This document shows, piece by piece, positions 9,676 through 17,979 of a DNA stretch of 64,000 bases. Position 1 is the first letter of the stretch. Each line of letters opens with the position of its first letter. The DNA is from UBA4427 sp045106235 (GTDB lineage: Bacteria; Myxococcota_A; UBA9160; UBA4427). The notes beneath the pieces were generated by a model, which did not search any database, was not told where the DNA came from, and worked only from the letters and a program-made list of their open reading frames with translations. The position numbers were made by a program, and so were the translations under genes. The stretch is from assembly GCA_045106235.1 (NCBI GenBank), contig JBGCEJ010000011.1, forward strand, positions 124,001 through 188,000, read 5' to 3'.

Positions 9676-10280
9676 ACACCGCGCTCGTTGTCGTCGATCT
9701 GCAAAATGCGTTCTGCATGCCCTGGGGTTCTTTCGCCCAGCGCGGCGGCAAGGTGGAGAACCTGGCGGAGGTGATGAGCGGGTGTCGCCGCCTAGTCGAA
9801 CATGCGGATGAGGTGGGCTGGGAAATCGTATTCACCGCGATGACGTTTTCGCCCGACTATCACGAGGCGGGGTTGCTGGTTCAGGATCGCCCCGTGATCC
9901 GCGCAGAGTCGGCGTATCAGGAGGGGAGTCCGGATGCGGAGATCGTCGAAGCGCTCCAACCGGTTCCCGCGCAGGCATGGGTACAGCGGAAAACACGCTA
10001 TGACCCTTTTGCAGGGACTGATTTTGAAACGCGACTGCGCGAACGTGACGTGAGCAACCTTGTTGTATGCGGCGTGCTGACGAATGTCTGCGTGGAGTCG
10101 ACGGTGCGACGGGCGTACGACTTGGATTTTCCGGTTCAAGTCGTGACCGACGCGACCTCTTCGACCGATTCGGATCTTCATCAGGCCTCGCTCGAGACGC
10201 TGTCGCGCCATTTTGCGACGTGCGTTCAGGTCTCGGATCTCGTCGGAGCCCCTTCTTCGGGAAGAGGTGAAGGCGCGTAA
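9672..10280 (+). CDS. Isochorismatase-like cysteine hydrolase
   Basis: A 202-residue protein of the usual family length. The expected catalytic triad is visible: Asp9 in VVVDLQNAF, Lys107 in VQRKTRYD and nucleophile Cys140 in GVLTNVCVEST, with the typical preceding cis-peptide region. Members cleave amides or vinyl ethers (nicotinamidase, isochorismatase, carbamoylases). No carrier-protein domain is fused, unlike EntB-type siderophore enzymes. It overlaps the upstream gene by ATGA and the downstream gene by TAATG, so the three proteins are almost certainly produced together. Substrate cannot be told from sequence; it may hydrolyse a small precursor or remove a side product. Confidence 0.85.
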   Translation: MNTALVVVDLQNAFCMPWGSFAQRGGKVENLAEVMSGCRRLVEHADEVGWEIVFTAMTFSPDYHEAGLLVQDRPVIRAESAYQEGSPDAEIVEALQPVPAQAWVQRKTRYDPFAGTDFETRLRERDVSNLVVCGVLTNVCVESTVRRAYDLDFPVQVVTDATSSTDSDLHQASLETLSRHFATCVQVSDLVGAPSSGRGEGA

Positions 10281-12997
10281 TGACGACCGCTCGGCTGAAC
10301 GCTCGCTTTCGTGCACAGGTGGCGGATTATCCCCAAGGAACCGCCGTCTCTGACCAGGAAGTTTCGCTCACCTACGTCGAGCTGGATGAGCGAAGCGACC
10401 GCGTCGCGCGGGCATTGAGGTCGGATGGGGCCGAGCGCCAGTCGCGAGTTGCCCTTCTCTGTGGCCATTCGGTCGATGCGATTGTTTCGATGCTCGGCGC
10501 GATCAAGGCGGGATGCTGCATTGTGCCCTTGAACTGTCATGAGGCCGATGGGCTTCTGGAGACACTCTGGGCGAAATCGGATTCGGTTGCGATCTTGGCA
10601 GATGCTGAAAATGCAGGCCGAGCGGAGGGCCTCTGCGGGCGTGCTGATCTTGTCGTGAATGTGTCGACCTTGCCGAAGGAGGAAGGCGGGGCGCGCGTTG
10701 TCTTGGGGGAGGGCGGGCCTGCATCGGATCTGCTTGCGATTATTTATACGAGTGGGTCGACGGCGGAGCCCAAGGGTACGATGACAACGGCGCGCGCCGT
10801 GTTGGCGCGTGCGGACCAGTACCAAGAGGTGAGTGAGATCGGGCCTGCTTCCAAGCAGGCGTCGATTACACCCTGGCATTTCGCGGCCGCATTTCCTGAG
10901 GTGTACGGGGCTTTGCTGGCTGGGGCGGAGCTGTGTTTATACGATGCTCATTCGCGCGGCGTCGAAGGCCTTGGGGAATGGCTTGCGACGTATCGAATTT
11001 CTCATTTGCAGCTTCCCGTTGCGCTCCTGCGTCGATTTCTACCGGGAGCGGCTGATCATGATTCCGCAGGTCGAGTTTTCTCTGACCTCAGCTTTGCGAC
11101 CGTCGCGGGAGACCGGCTTCTTCGAAGTGAAGCAGAATCTCTGCTCCAGAGAATGAGTCCGAAGGGGCGTGTCGTGCACGCTTTTGGATCAACGGAAACG
11201 AACCTGATCGCACAGCTTGAACTCTGCCTGTCCTCTGAAGAATGGCCCTCGGATTCCGAGGCGGGCTATTTGCCTGTGGGACGGCCCGCCTTGGGCAAGG
11301 CAGTGCATATTCTTGATGAGTCGGAGCAGCCTGTCGCAGAGGGTGAAGAGGGAGAGATTGCGGTTGAGAGCGATTTGATTTCGCCTGGCTATTTTCGCCT
11401 GCCCGAAGAGACAGCGCGTTCTTTTCGTCGACTCGAGGGGGATCGTTCGCTCTACTTGACGGGGGACGTGGGGCGGATCCGCGCTGACGGTTTACTCGAG
11501 GTTTTGGGGCGAAAGACCGAGCAAGTGAAAATTCGGGGGATGCGGACTTCGACGAGCGCCGCAGAGTCGGCGTTGCTCGCGCTGCCTTTTGTGGCGAATG
11601 CCGCAGTCATTTCCAAACAGGATGAGGGAGGCGAGCTTTCGCTCCTCGCTTTTGTTGAGGGTGCAGCGGGAGAAGAGGTTGACCTTCCGAGGATAAAGTC
11701 AGATCTAGAGAAGCGAGTCCCTTCACACGGAATCCCGTCGCGATGGGTCATGATGGATGCGCTGCCTCTGACGGCGAACGGAAAGGTCGACCGCTTACGC
11801 CTGCCCGATCCGGGGCGGGGCCGGCCAGCCTTGACTGTCGATTTCGTTGCTCCACGGACGGAGGAGGAAGAAAAGGTCGCTGAGCTTTGGTGTGCTCAAC
11901 TCGGTTTTGACTCGGTGGGCATGAATGATGATTTCTTCGACCTAGGAGGCGACTCCCTCGGGCTCGTTAGGATGCTCTCGGATTTAGAGGCAGCGGAGGG
12001 ATTCGAGGTCCCTGTTCGAGAGATAGAAGGCGCGCCCACTCCGGCGGAGATTGCAGCGGTTCTATCACGTTCGCGAGAGGGGAAGCTCTCGGTATGGAAT
12101 CCCCGGTTGGAACCCGCTGTCGGCACCTTCGAGGACCGCCCGCGAGCGGGGCGTCGAACCCTGCGACGTCGCATCAAGGATCAATCGCGAAATTTAGGTC
12201 CTGTTCTCGGCGGGCGCGCTTTGCCCTATTCACTTGGAATGCCCTGGCATCAGCGAATGGCAGCGCGTCTTGAGAAGGATTGTCGATTCGACCGTTTTCT
12301 CGATCACGTGAAGGACTGGCATTTTCGACTCGAGCTGGAAGCTCCCCTCGAGGTGTCGATCCGGCGAAGTGTTCTTGCGAATAGTTGGTCGAGTTGGCGG
12401 CGGGCAGCTTTGCGGGAAGAGGAGGCTTTCGCTCGTTGGGTTGTGATCAAAGGCGCTGAATATGTAAAGGCGGCGGTCGACTCGGGGAGAGGAATCGTGC
12501 TCGTGACGACACATGTCGGCTTCAATGCGCTGCTTCGATCGGTTCCCGATTTAGCGGGCCGCGATTGGATTCAGATTTATCACGCAGGGAACGAGCAGTT
12601 CGGGAGCGGCGCAGGAGCTGAGTCGACCGAGCGTGCACGTCAGGTTCAAAATGCCCAGGGGCTACTTTCCGAAGGCGGTATCGCGACGATTGCCGCCGAT
12701 GGGCGACAAGGGCCGGGAATGGGCGAGCTGCCGTTTTTCGGTGCTCAGCTCTCCGTTCGACCTGGAGCGGCCGCTCTCGCGGAGGCGGCGAACGCCGTTC
12801 TTCTTCCCGTATTCGGCCGGATGGAGACCGACGGTCGAGTCGTGTTCGAATTCAGCCCCGCGATTCAGTCCGAGGAGCGTGATGCCGACTTGCGCATTCG
12901 AGACTGCTCATTGCAGTACGGAGAGCGCCTGATTGCCGCCTGGCCGCGGATTTTCGACAGTCTAAGGTGGCATCACCTGCGGGCCATTTCTCTGTGA
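10280..12997 (+). CDS. Adenylation - carrier protein - LpxL/HtrB-like acyltransferase fusion
   Basis: A 905-residue three-domain enzyme. Residues 1 to about 515 form an AMP-forming adenylation domain: core A3 motif YTSGSTAEPKG (156-166), A5-like FGSTET, A7-like LTGDVGRI and A10 Lys in LTANGKVDR. Residues about 520-600 form a carrier domain with attachment Ser559 in LGGDSL. Residues about 650-905 resemble lipid A-type lysophospholipid acyltransferases (GIVLVTTHVGFN with His745, then ADGRQGPG and PFFG), but no acidic residue occupies the usual HX4(D/E) place. At residues 201-204 the sequence FAAA replaces the usual FDxS, so the Asp that holds the alpha-amino group in amino-acid-activating domains is missing. 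A carboxylic acid without an alpha-amino group is therefore likely to be activated and passed to an acceptor. Confidence 0.82.
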   Translation: MTTARLNARFRAQVADYPQGTAVSDQEVSLTYVELDERSDRVARALRSDGAERQSRVALLCGHSVDAIVSMLGAIKAGCCIVPLNCHEADGLLETLWAKSDSVAILADAENAGRAEGLCGRADLVVNVSTLPKEEGGARVVLGEGGPASDLLAIIYTSGSTAEPKGTMTTARAVLARADQYQEVSEIGPASKQASITPWHFAAAFPEVYGALLAGAELCLYDAHSRGVEGLGEWLATYRISHLQLPVALLRRFLPGAADHDSAGRVFSDLSFATVAGDRLLRSEAESLLQRMSPKGRVVHAFGSTETNLIAQLELCLSSEEWPSDSEAGYLPVGRPALGKAVHILDESEQPVAEGEEGEIAVESDLISPGYFRLPEETARSFRRLEGDRSLYLTGDVGRIRADGLLEVLGRKTEQVKIRGMRTSTSAAESALLALPFVANAAVISKQDEGGELSLLAFVEGAAGEEVDLPRIKSDLEKRVPSHGIPSRWVMMDALPLTANGKVDRLRLPDPGRGRPALTVDFVAPRTEEEEKVAELWCAQLGFDSVGMNDDFFDLGGDSLGLVRMLSDLEAAEGFEVPVREIEGAPTPAEIAAVLSRSREGKLSVWNPRLEPAVGTFEDRPRAGRRTLRRRIKDQSRNLGPVLGGRALPYSLGMPWHQRMAARLEKDCRFDRFLDHVKDWHFRLELEAPLEVSIRRSVLANSWSSWRRAALREEEAFARWVVIKGAEYVKAAVDSGRGIVLVTTHVGFNALLRSVPDLAGRDWIQIYHAGNEQFGSGAGAESTERARQVQNAQGLLSEGGIATIAADGRQGPGMGELPFFGAQLSVRPGAAALAEAANAVLLPVFGRMETDGRVVFEFSPAIQSEERDADLRIRDCSLQYGERLIAAWPRIFDSLRWHHLRAISL

Positions 12998-13008
12998 ACC
13001 ACTTCACA
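12993..13008. promoter_or_regulatory. CRP/FNR-type palindromic operator
   Basis: The 16-base sequence TGTGAACCACTTCACA exactly matches the CRP consensus half-sites TGTGA-N6-TCACA. It overlaps the stop codon of the fusion enzyme and lies about 78 bases upstream of the PEP-CTERM gene start. An almost identical palindrome occurs at 26501-26516. Confidence 0.6.
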
Positions 13009-13085
13009 TAGCAAGGGCGATTTTTTTGCTTCTCTTTAGGGACGTTTCGGCAGAGAATGTCGAGACGAAAGAGAAGGAAACTCCG

Positions 13086-14381
13086 TTGACTTACCCTCGA
13101 ATCGCTCTCCTCTGCGGCGCGCTTTTTTCAGCGCTCTGCTTCAGTTCCACCGCCGCCGCCCAGATCACCTTCGACGAGATGGCGATCGAGTTTTCGGATG
13201 GCTTGGGCTTTCTGGACGTGACCGTCGATCCGGCGATCGATGAAAACGGCCGCGTGGTCTTCGCCGGCGATGACCCTTTCGGCAATGAAAAGCTCTTCGT
13301 GAGCGATGGCGTCTCGGTGACGACGATTCCCCTGGACGCGGGTGGGTATGACGATGTGGAGAGCGTTCAGATCAACGCCGCGGACCACGTCGTTTGGACC
13401 TCGCGCCGGACAGCGGGCATCGCCTATCGCGGTGCCTACCGGACGAATGCCGCGGGGACCTTTTCTTCGATTCTGCGCGAGGGCCCCGTCGTCTTCGATC
13501 CGCTCAACCCTCCGGTCAACGGCCGCGTCGCGCTTTCGCCGAACGGTACGGTCGCGTACTCGACGATCGTGAACGGCGATGGCGCCATTTACCGGCACAA
13601 CGTTCTGGGCGTCAGCCAGCTTCTGCGAGAGGGAACGGGGACGTTCTTCAATACAAAACGGCTCGATGTGAATGATGCCGGCGAAGTCGTGGTCCAGATG
13701 GAGTATTTCGATCCGACCATGGGGCTTGCTCGCGGCCTCTTAGTTTTTGATGAGATCAATCAGACGAGGGACGAGATCGTCACGGCTGTGGAGAAGCAGG
13801 GGATCGGGACGCAGCCGGAGCCGAATATCAATACTTCCGGTGAAGTTGCCTTTTCGCTCAATGCGGATTCGACGATGCGATTCTATGACCCGCCGAATAA
13901 CGCTTCGGGGACGCTGGTTGCGGAAATTACGCTGACACCGGGTGTCTATATTGCGACGCCGACCGCTTTCGGCCAGCCGCCGATCGTGACCCAGGTCGTG
14001 GGGACCTCGACCGGATTCGACTCCTTTGGCAGCGACGTTCAGATCAACGAAAACGGCGTCGTCGTCTTTCGGGCGGTGAAGACCGCTGGGGGCAGTGGGC
14101 TCTATTTCGGGCCGGATCCCGTCGCGGATAAGATCATTGAGCCGGGGGATGAGATGGATGGCCGGCTCTTTTCGGTGTTCTACATGGGTGAGCTGAATGA
14201 TGCGAATCAGCTGGTGCTGATGACGAGTGATTTCATTTCGACGGATCGGCAGGTTTGGCGAGTGAATAACGTGCCGGAGCCGGGAGTTTCGGCGCTGTTA
14301 GGAGCTGGGCTTCTGGGGGTTGCCCTTTTTGGTCGCCGCCGCGAATCACTCCCAGACCGGCGCCTCGATCTGTCCGCCTAA
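13086..14381 (+). CDS. PEP-CTERM sorted exported protein
   Basis: A 431-residue protein from a TTG start with an AAGGA ribosome site 7 bases upstream; the frame is open further up but the TTG immediately precedes a good signal peptide (LLCGALFSALCFSSTAAA). The C-terminus has the complete sorting signal: VPEP motif, hydrophobic helix (VSALLGAGLLGVALFG) and Arg cluster. Such tails are cut by an exosortase (EpsH/XrtA family), usually in exopolysaccharide-producing bacteria; no exosortase is in this window. The body is beta-rich with repeats of the type INENGVVVFRA and VNDAGEVVVQ. These resemble repeat units found in other PEP-CTERM proteins. Its 3' end overlaps argG on the other strand by 36 bases. 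Confidence 0.82.
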   Translation: MTYPRIALLCGALFSALCFSSTAAAQITFDEMAIEFSDGLGFLDVTVDPAIDENGRVVFAGDDPFGNEKLFVSDGVSVTTIPLDAGGYDDVESVQINAADHVVWTSRRTAGIAYRGAYRTNAAGTFSSILREGPVVFDPLNPPVNGRVALSPNGTVAYSTIVNGDGAIYRHNVLGVSQLLREGTGTFFNTKRLDVNDAGEVVVQMEYFDPTMGLARGLLVFDEINQTRDEIVTAVEKQGIGTQPEPNINTSGEVAFSLNADSTMRFYDPPNNASGTLVAEITLTPGVYIATPTAFGQPPIVTQVVGTSTGFDSFGSDVQINENGVVVFRAVKTAGGSGLYFGPDPVADKIIEPGDEMDGRLFSVFYMGELNDANQLVLMTSDFISTDRQVWRVNNVPEPGVSALLGAGLLGVALFGRRRESLPDRRLDLSA

Positions 14382-15590
14382 CGCGAGCGCCACGGCCTCG
14401 ACCGCCTGCACTTCGACATAGCCCTGGCTGCTCGTCGGGTTGAGGCCGTCGCTGGCCTCCATGGACGCGTCCGCCGGGTTGTAGAGCGACGATGCGCAAT
14501 CCGTGAGAGACTGGAAGAAGATGTTGCCCTTATAAAGTCCGAACTCGACGCGACCGTTGGCTTTCTCGGCCATCGTGTTGATTGCGCCGATTGCTGCTCG
14601 GGGTGCGGGGTCGAAGAGGCGACCGTCGTAGATCTGATCCGAGACGATCTTCGAGCAATGCTGGAAGAGCGAGACGGCGCGCCGGTCGAGCACGGCCTGA
14701 TAGACCGCCTCGAGGCCGCGGCCGAGAAGCTCCATGCCGGGGGATTCGTAGACGCCCCGGCTCTTCGTGCCGATGATGCGGTTTTCGAGGGCGTTCGAGA
14801 GGCCGATGCCATTTCGGCCGGCGACGGCGTTGGCTTCGACGAGCATGTCGAGTTCACCGAGCTGCTTGCCGTTGATCTCGACGCAGAGGCCGCGCTCGAA
14901 GCGCATGGAGACGGTCTCGACCTTATCCGGCGCGTCCTGCGGCCAGACGCACATGGTCGGCTCGACGATCGTCGCCGGGGTTTCGAGGGATTCGAGATCT
15001 TCGGCTTCGTGGGAGAGGCCTGCGATATTCGCGTCGGTCGAGTAGCGCTTCGCCGGGCCTTGAGAGGCTTCGATGCCCTTGTTCTGGAGGTAGGCGGCCA
15101 TTTCTTTGCGGCCCGGGAATTGTTCGAGGAGTTCCGGGTCGCGCCATGCGGCGTAGACCTTCATGTCGGGCTGGAGCACGTTGGTGTAGCGCTCGAAGCG
15201 GAGCTGGTCGTTGCCGCGACCGGTCGCGCCGTGGGCGAGGACCGTGCAGCCTTCTTCGCGCATGGCGCCGATCAGGCCGTGGACCGTGACGGCGCGGGCG
15301 ATGCCTGTTGTGTTCCAGTAGCCGCCGTCGTATCGCGCCTGGGCTTTCACGACGAGCATGGCGGCTTTGGCCATGGCGTCTTTCAGGTCGACGATGCGCG
15401 TGGGGGCTCCGGCGGGCTCCATGCGGACGGGGATATCGTTGATGTCTTCTTCGTCGGGCTGGGCGAGGTCGGCGGTGAATCCGACGACGTCGAGGCCGGC
15501 CTCGATCAGACGGGCCGTGACCGACTTGCTGTCGAGTCCGCCCGAAACACAAATTCCAATCTTCTCGCCTTTGAGATCACCGATCTGCAT
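14346..15590 (-). CDS. argG: Argininosuccinate synthase
   Basis: A 414-residue enzyme that condenses citrulline and aspartate using ATP in the seventh step of arginine synthesis. The N-type ATP pyrophosphatase loop CVSGGLDS is near the N-terminus. Further family signatures are HGATGRGNDQLRFE, STDANIAGLSHEAEDLE and GRNGIGLSNALENR (near the IGxxDxxE region). The start is ATG with an AAGGCG-type site upstream. It is a single gene, not next to argH or other arginine genes. Its 3' end runs 36 bases into the PEP-CTERM gene on the plus strand. Bases 15591-15813 upstream hold no gene I can support. Confidence 0.93.
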   Translation of the reverse strand: MQIGDLKGEKIGICVSGGLDSKSVTARLIEAGLDVVGFTADLAQPDEEDINDIPVRMEPAGAPTRIVDLKDAMAKAAMLVVKAQARYDGGYWNTTGIARAVTVHGLIGAMREEGCTVLAHGATGRGNDQLRFERYTNVLQPDMKVYAAWRDPELLEQFPGRKEMAAYLQNKGIEASQGPAKRYSTDANIAGLSHEAEDLESLETPATIVEPTMCVWPQDAPDKVETVSMRFERGLCVEINGKQLGELDMLVEANAVAGRNGIGLSNALENRIIGTKSRGVYESPGMELLGRGLEAVYQAVLDRRAVSLFQHCSKIVSDQIYDGRLFDPAPRAAIGAINTMAEKANGRVEFGLYKGNIFFQSLTDCASSLYNPADASMEASDGLNPTSSQGYVEVQAVEAVALALGGQIEAPVWE

Positions 15591-15813
15591 CGCTTCGCCT
15601 TCTTTTCCGCTTGCTGCTGTGAGTAGACCTCGGGTCTGCCCAAGGGTCTAGCTGGAGTCTGTCTGAGCTCGGCCTGAGCGACGGGCCGCGGGGCGCATCA
15701 CCGCGGCGCGGCCTCCGGTGATCCCGGCGCCGAGCGAGCGGAACCATAGCAAGAACGGGCCCTTGTGAAGCCCTGAGCCCGCGGGGCGAGCGTTTTTCGG
15801 CCGGCTGCGGGGG

Positions 15814-17280
15814 CTACTTGTTGGCGAGCTTGGCCTGGAGACTCCGGAAGGCCTTCTTCGCGCGGTCCGGGTTGAATTTATCCGGATCCTCGACGGAGGC
15901 GAGCAGCTTCGAGAGCTCATTGCGTTCGAGGGCGTCGTAGGTCGGATCGTTGATGATCCCCTCGAGCAGGTAGTTGTAGACGATGGATTGCAGCGCCATT
16001 GCCGCCTGCTCCGAGCCCGCGTAGTCCGTGAATTCCCCGGCCACAGCCTGCTTCAGAATGCCCTTGGCGAGCTTCCGCAGCGCGGTCTTGTTCACCTTCC
16101 AGGCTTCGAGCTTCGGCAAGAGCTTCGCGATATTGGCGCGGATGGCCTTCGCGGTGGTCTGCGCATTCCCGCGCCCCTCACTCGTTGCCTGATGCAGCTT
16201 GCGCAGATCCGCGCGCAGTTTGGCCGCCGCCGGCGCATCCACGACATCGAGGGCCTGCATCAGCATCAAGAAGGCCGAATCGTTCAATCGGACGACGCCG
16301 GGGCCGAGGCCCGTGCTCTTGCGCGGTCGCCAGCGTCGGGTCTTGTCGATCGCGTGATGGCAGGCCTGACAATCGTAGAGGACCAGTTCCGGGAACGCGC
16401 CTAACGAATTGCGCTTGGGATCCATCATCGCGTCCAGAATTTCGTCAATCGCGACCGCCTGGCCGATGGCCCAGAGCTTGACGTCGTTCGGGACGGCCTT
16501 ACCGCGCGCGATGTAGTCGTCATCCGGTTCCCAGTGGTAGGGCTGGAGGATCGAGAAGAGCGAGAGTTCGAAGCTCTGGCGTGGATGCCCTGCGCCCATC
16601 AGGCGATGGTCCACGAATTTATTGCGGTCGCCGAGATGGCAAGAGAGGCAAAGGCGCGCGCGGGCGACGGGTTGATCCGTCGGATACATGCCGAGTTCGA
16701 GGTTCTTGGCGTGGGTGGCGTTGCTGTCGTGGGGGATCAGCCAGCGCTCGGCGCCGCCATGGCAACCCTCGCATCCCACGCCGTCCTGAACACGAAAGGC
16801 ATTATTTTCGGTGCGCCGTTTGGCGGCGGGCGGATTGTCGGCATGGCAATCGAGGCAAAGATCGTCTTGATGCGGCTTCTTCTTGCGACCCAGGTTCTTT
16901 GAAATTCGGATCGAGTTCTTGTTAAGGAGGACCTTGTAGGCGCGCATCGAATGTCGATCTTCGTCGACCCAGACCGAATACTCGTTCTGCATAACATTGC
17001 GATCGTTGCGTGGCGCGGCGGAGCCATGGCAGGTACTGCCGTCGCAGCTCGAGACGCCTTCATGCTTGTCGGGCCCGTACTGCGGGATGGGCGGCGCGGC
17101 GAAGGCGTCTAGGACCGAAGAGAGGACGAAGAGGGCGGAGACCAGGACGCCGAAGCGGACGACGCGGGTCGCTAGGCTCCGGATGCGCGACGCAGACGTT
17201 GGGGTCGCGGGTTCGACTGCGCTCCTCGAATCGCCGCTGGTCGTGTGTTTTGCGTAAGGATTTTGCTCGTTCTCGGACAT
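15814..17280 (-). CDS. Exported multihaem cytochrome c family protein
   Basis: A 488-residue protein (ATG 17280 preferred over the GTG at 17292). It has an N-terminal membrane anchor or signal (VVRFGVLVSALFVLSSVLDAFA). Haem motifs are CLDCH, CEGCH, CLSCH and CQACH, plus an unusual CDGSTCH with four residues between the cysteines. Histidines such as those in EDRHSMRAY and GAGHPRQSFE could be distal ligands. The pattern resembles the cytochrome c-554/NrfB-like multihaem group, so a periplasmic electron-transfer role is likely. The C-terminal third is helical without haem motifs. It is divergent from the DUF4399 gene and shares a symmetric promoter region with it. Confidence 0.82.
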   Translation of the reverse strand: MSENEQNPYAKHTTSGDSRSAVEPATPTSASRIRSLATRVVRFGVLVSALFVLSSVLDAFAAPPIPQYGPDKHEGVSSCDGSTCHGSAAPRNDRNVMQNEYSVWVDEDRHSMRAYKVLLNKNSIRISKNLGRKKKPHQDDLCLDCHADNPPAAKRRTENNAFRVQDGVGCEGCHGGAERWLIPHDSNATHAKNLELGMYPTDQPVARARLCLSCHLGDRNKFVDHRLMGAGHPRQSFELSLFSILQPYHWEPDDDYIARGKAVPNDVKLWAIGQAVAIDEILDAMMDPKRNSLGAFPELVLYDCQACHHAIDKTRRWRPRKSTGLGPGVVRLNDSAFLMLMQALDVVDAPAAAKLRADLRKLHQATSEGRGNAQTTAKAIRANIAKLLPKLEAWKVNKTALRKLAKGILKQAVAGEFTDYAGSEQAAMALQSIVYNYLLEGIINDPTYDALERNELSKLLASVEDPDKFNPDRAKKAFRSLQAKLANK

Positions 17281-17324
17281 GCTTCGTCTCACCCCAGAAT
17301 TGCGCCGTTTCTTAGACGCTCGCT

Positions 17325-17403
17325 TATTCTACCGCCCGCGGATGCATCCGTCGCAAGAAAGCCCGTTCAAGGTGTGACAGGCGTATCCGCGCGGTAGAAT
17401 AAA
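17325..17403. promoter_or_regulatory. Large inverted repeat between divergent cytochrome and DUF4399 genes
   Basis: The left arm (17325-17343) reads TTATTCTACCGCCCGCGGA and the right arm (17387-17403) reads TCCGCGCGGTAGAATAA. The outer 12 bases are perfectly complementary, and the arms match along 17 bases if two bases are skipped. Each arm presents TAGAATAA reading outwards toward its gene, resembling a -10 element. The arrangement therefore looks like two mirror-image promoters or one operator controlling both genes. No regulator gene adjoins it. Confidence 0.55.
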
Positions 17404-17442
17404 GAAACGAGACTTTTGAGATCGAAAGAAGGAGACCCGAGG

Positions 17443-17967
17443 ATGCGGAATCTGATTGGACGAGGAACTGTTTTGGGTGGCCCGCGCGCCACCCGCGTGA
17501 CCCGAGCCGTCGCCGGCCTGAGCGCCGCATTCGGCCTAATCGGCCTAGTCGCGCTGACCGTCCATTTCGGGGCTCTTCCCGCCCAGGCTGCGTCCGGGAT
17601 CCCTCGCAGCGATCGACCGGATGAGGCCTATGTCTATTTTATCTCGCCCTCGGATGGTGAGACCGTGACTTCGCCCGTGACGGTCCGCTTCGGGTTGGGG
17701 CAGATGGGCGTTGCTCCGGCAGGGACCCAAAAGGCCGGCACGGGGCATCATCATCTCATCGTCGACGCGGAGCTTCCGCCCGTCGATCTGCCTGTGCCGA
17801 AAAATGCCAACTATCGCCATTTCGGCGCGGGGCAGACGGAAGTCGCGCTTGAGCTCACGCCGGGCAAGCATACGCTTCAGCTGCTGCTCGCGGATCATAT
17901 TCATGTCCCCCACGACCCGCCGGTCGTCTCCCCCCAGATCACCATTAACGTGATGGCGAAGGAATAG
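17443..17967 (+). CDS. DUF4399 domain exported protein
   Basis: A 174-residue protein starting at ATG 17443 after an AAGGAGA ribosome site; the longer TTG frame from 17416 has no such site. The signal peptide contains LSAAFGLIGLVALTVHFG and ends in AQAAS. The mature part carries the DUF4399 pattern: VYFISPSDGETVTSPVTVRFGL, then GTGHHHLIVDAELP and LELTPGKHTLQLLLADH. The family is a small beta-sandwich with conserved histidines and unknown function. Multihaem cytochromes are the divergent neighbours, so a periplasmic role, perhaps metal- or ligand-related, is possible but not shown. Confidence 0.85.
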   Translation: MRNLIGRGTVLGGPRATRVTRAVAGLSAAFGLIGLVALTVHFGALPAQAASGIPRSDRPDEAYVYFISPSDGETVTSPVTVRFGLGQMGVAPAGTQKAGTGHHHLIVDAELPPVDLPVPKNANYRHFGAGQTEVALELTPGKHTLQLLLADHIHVPHDPPVVSPQITINVMAKE

Positions 17968-17979
17968 TCGGGCCGACGC

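Noticed and set aside
9672..10280. EntB-type siderophore isochorismatase
   Set aside because: No carrier domain, no entA/entC-like genes and no Fur-like site seen upstream of this operon.
14658..15626. 322-residue plus-strand open frame antisense to argG
   Set aside because: argG is unmistakable on the other strand; the frame has antisense-type composition rich in Asp, Arg, Val and Gly.
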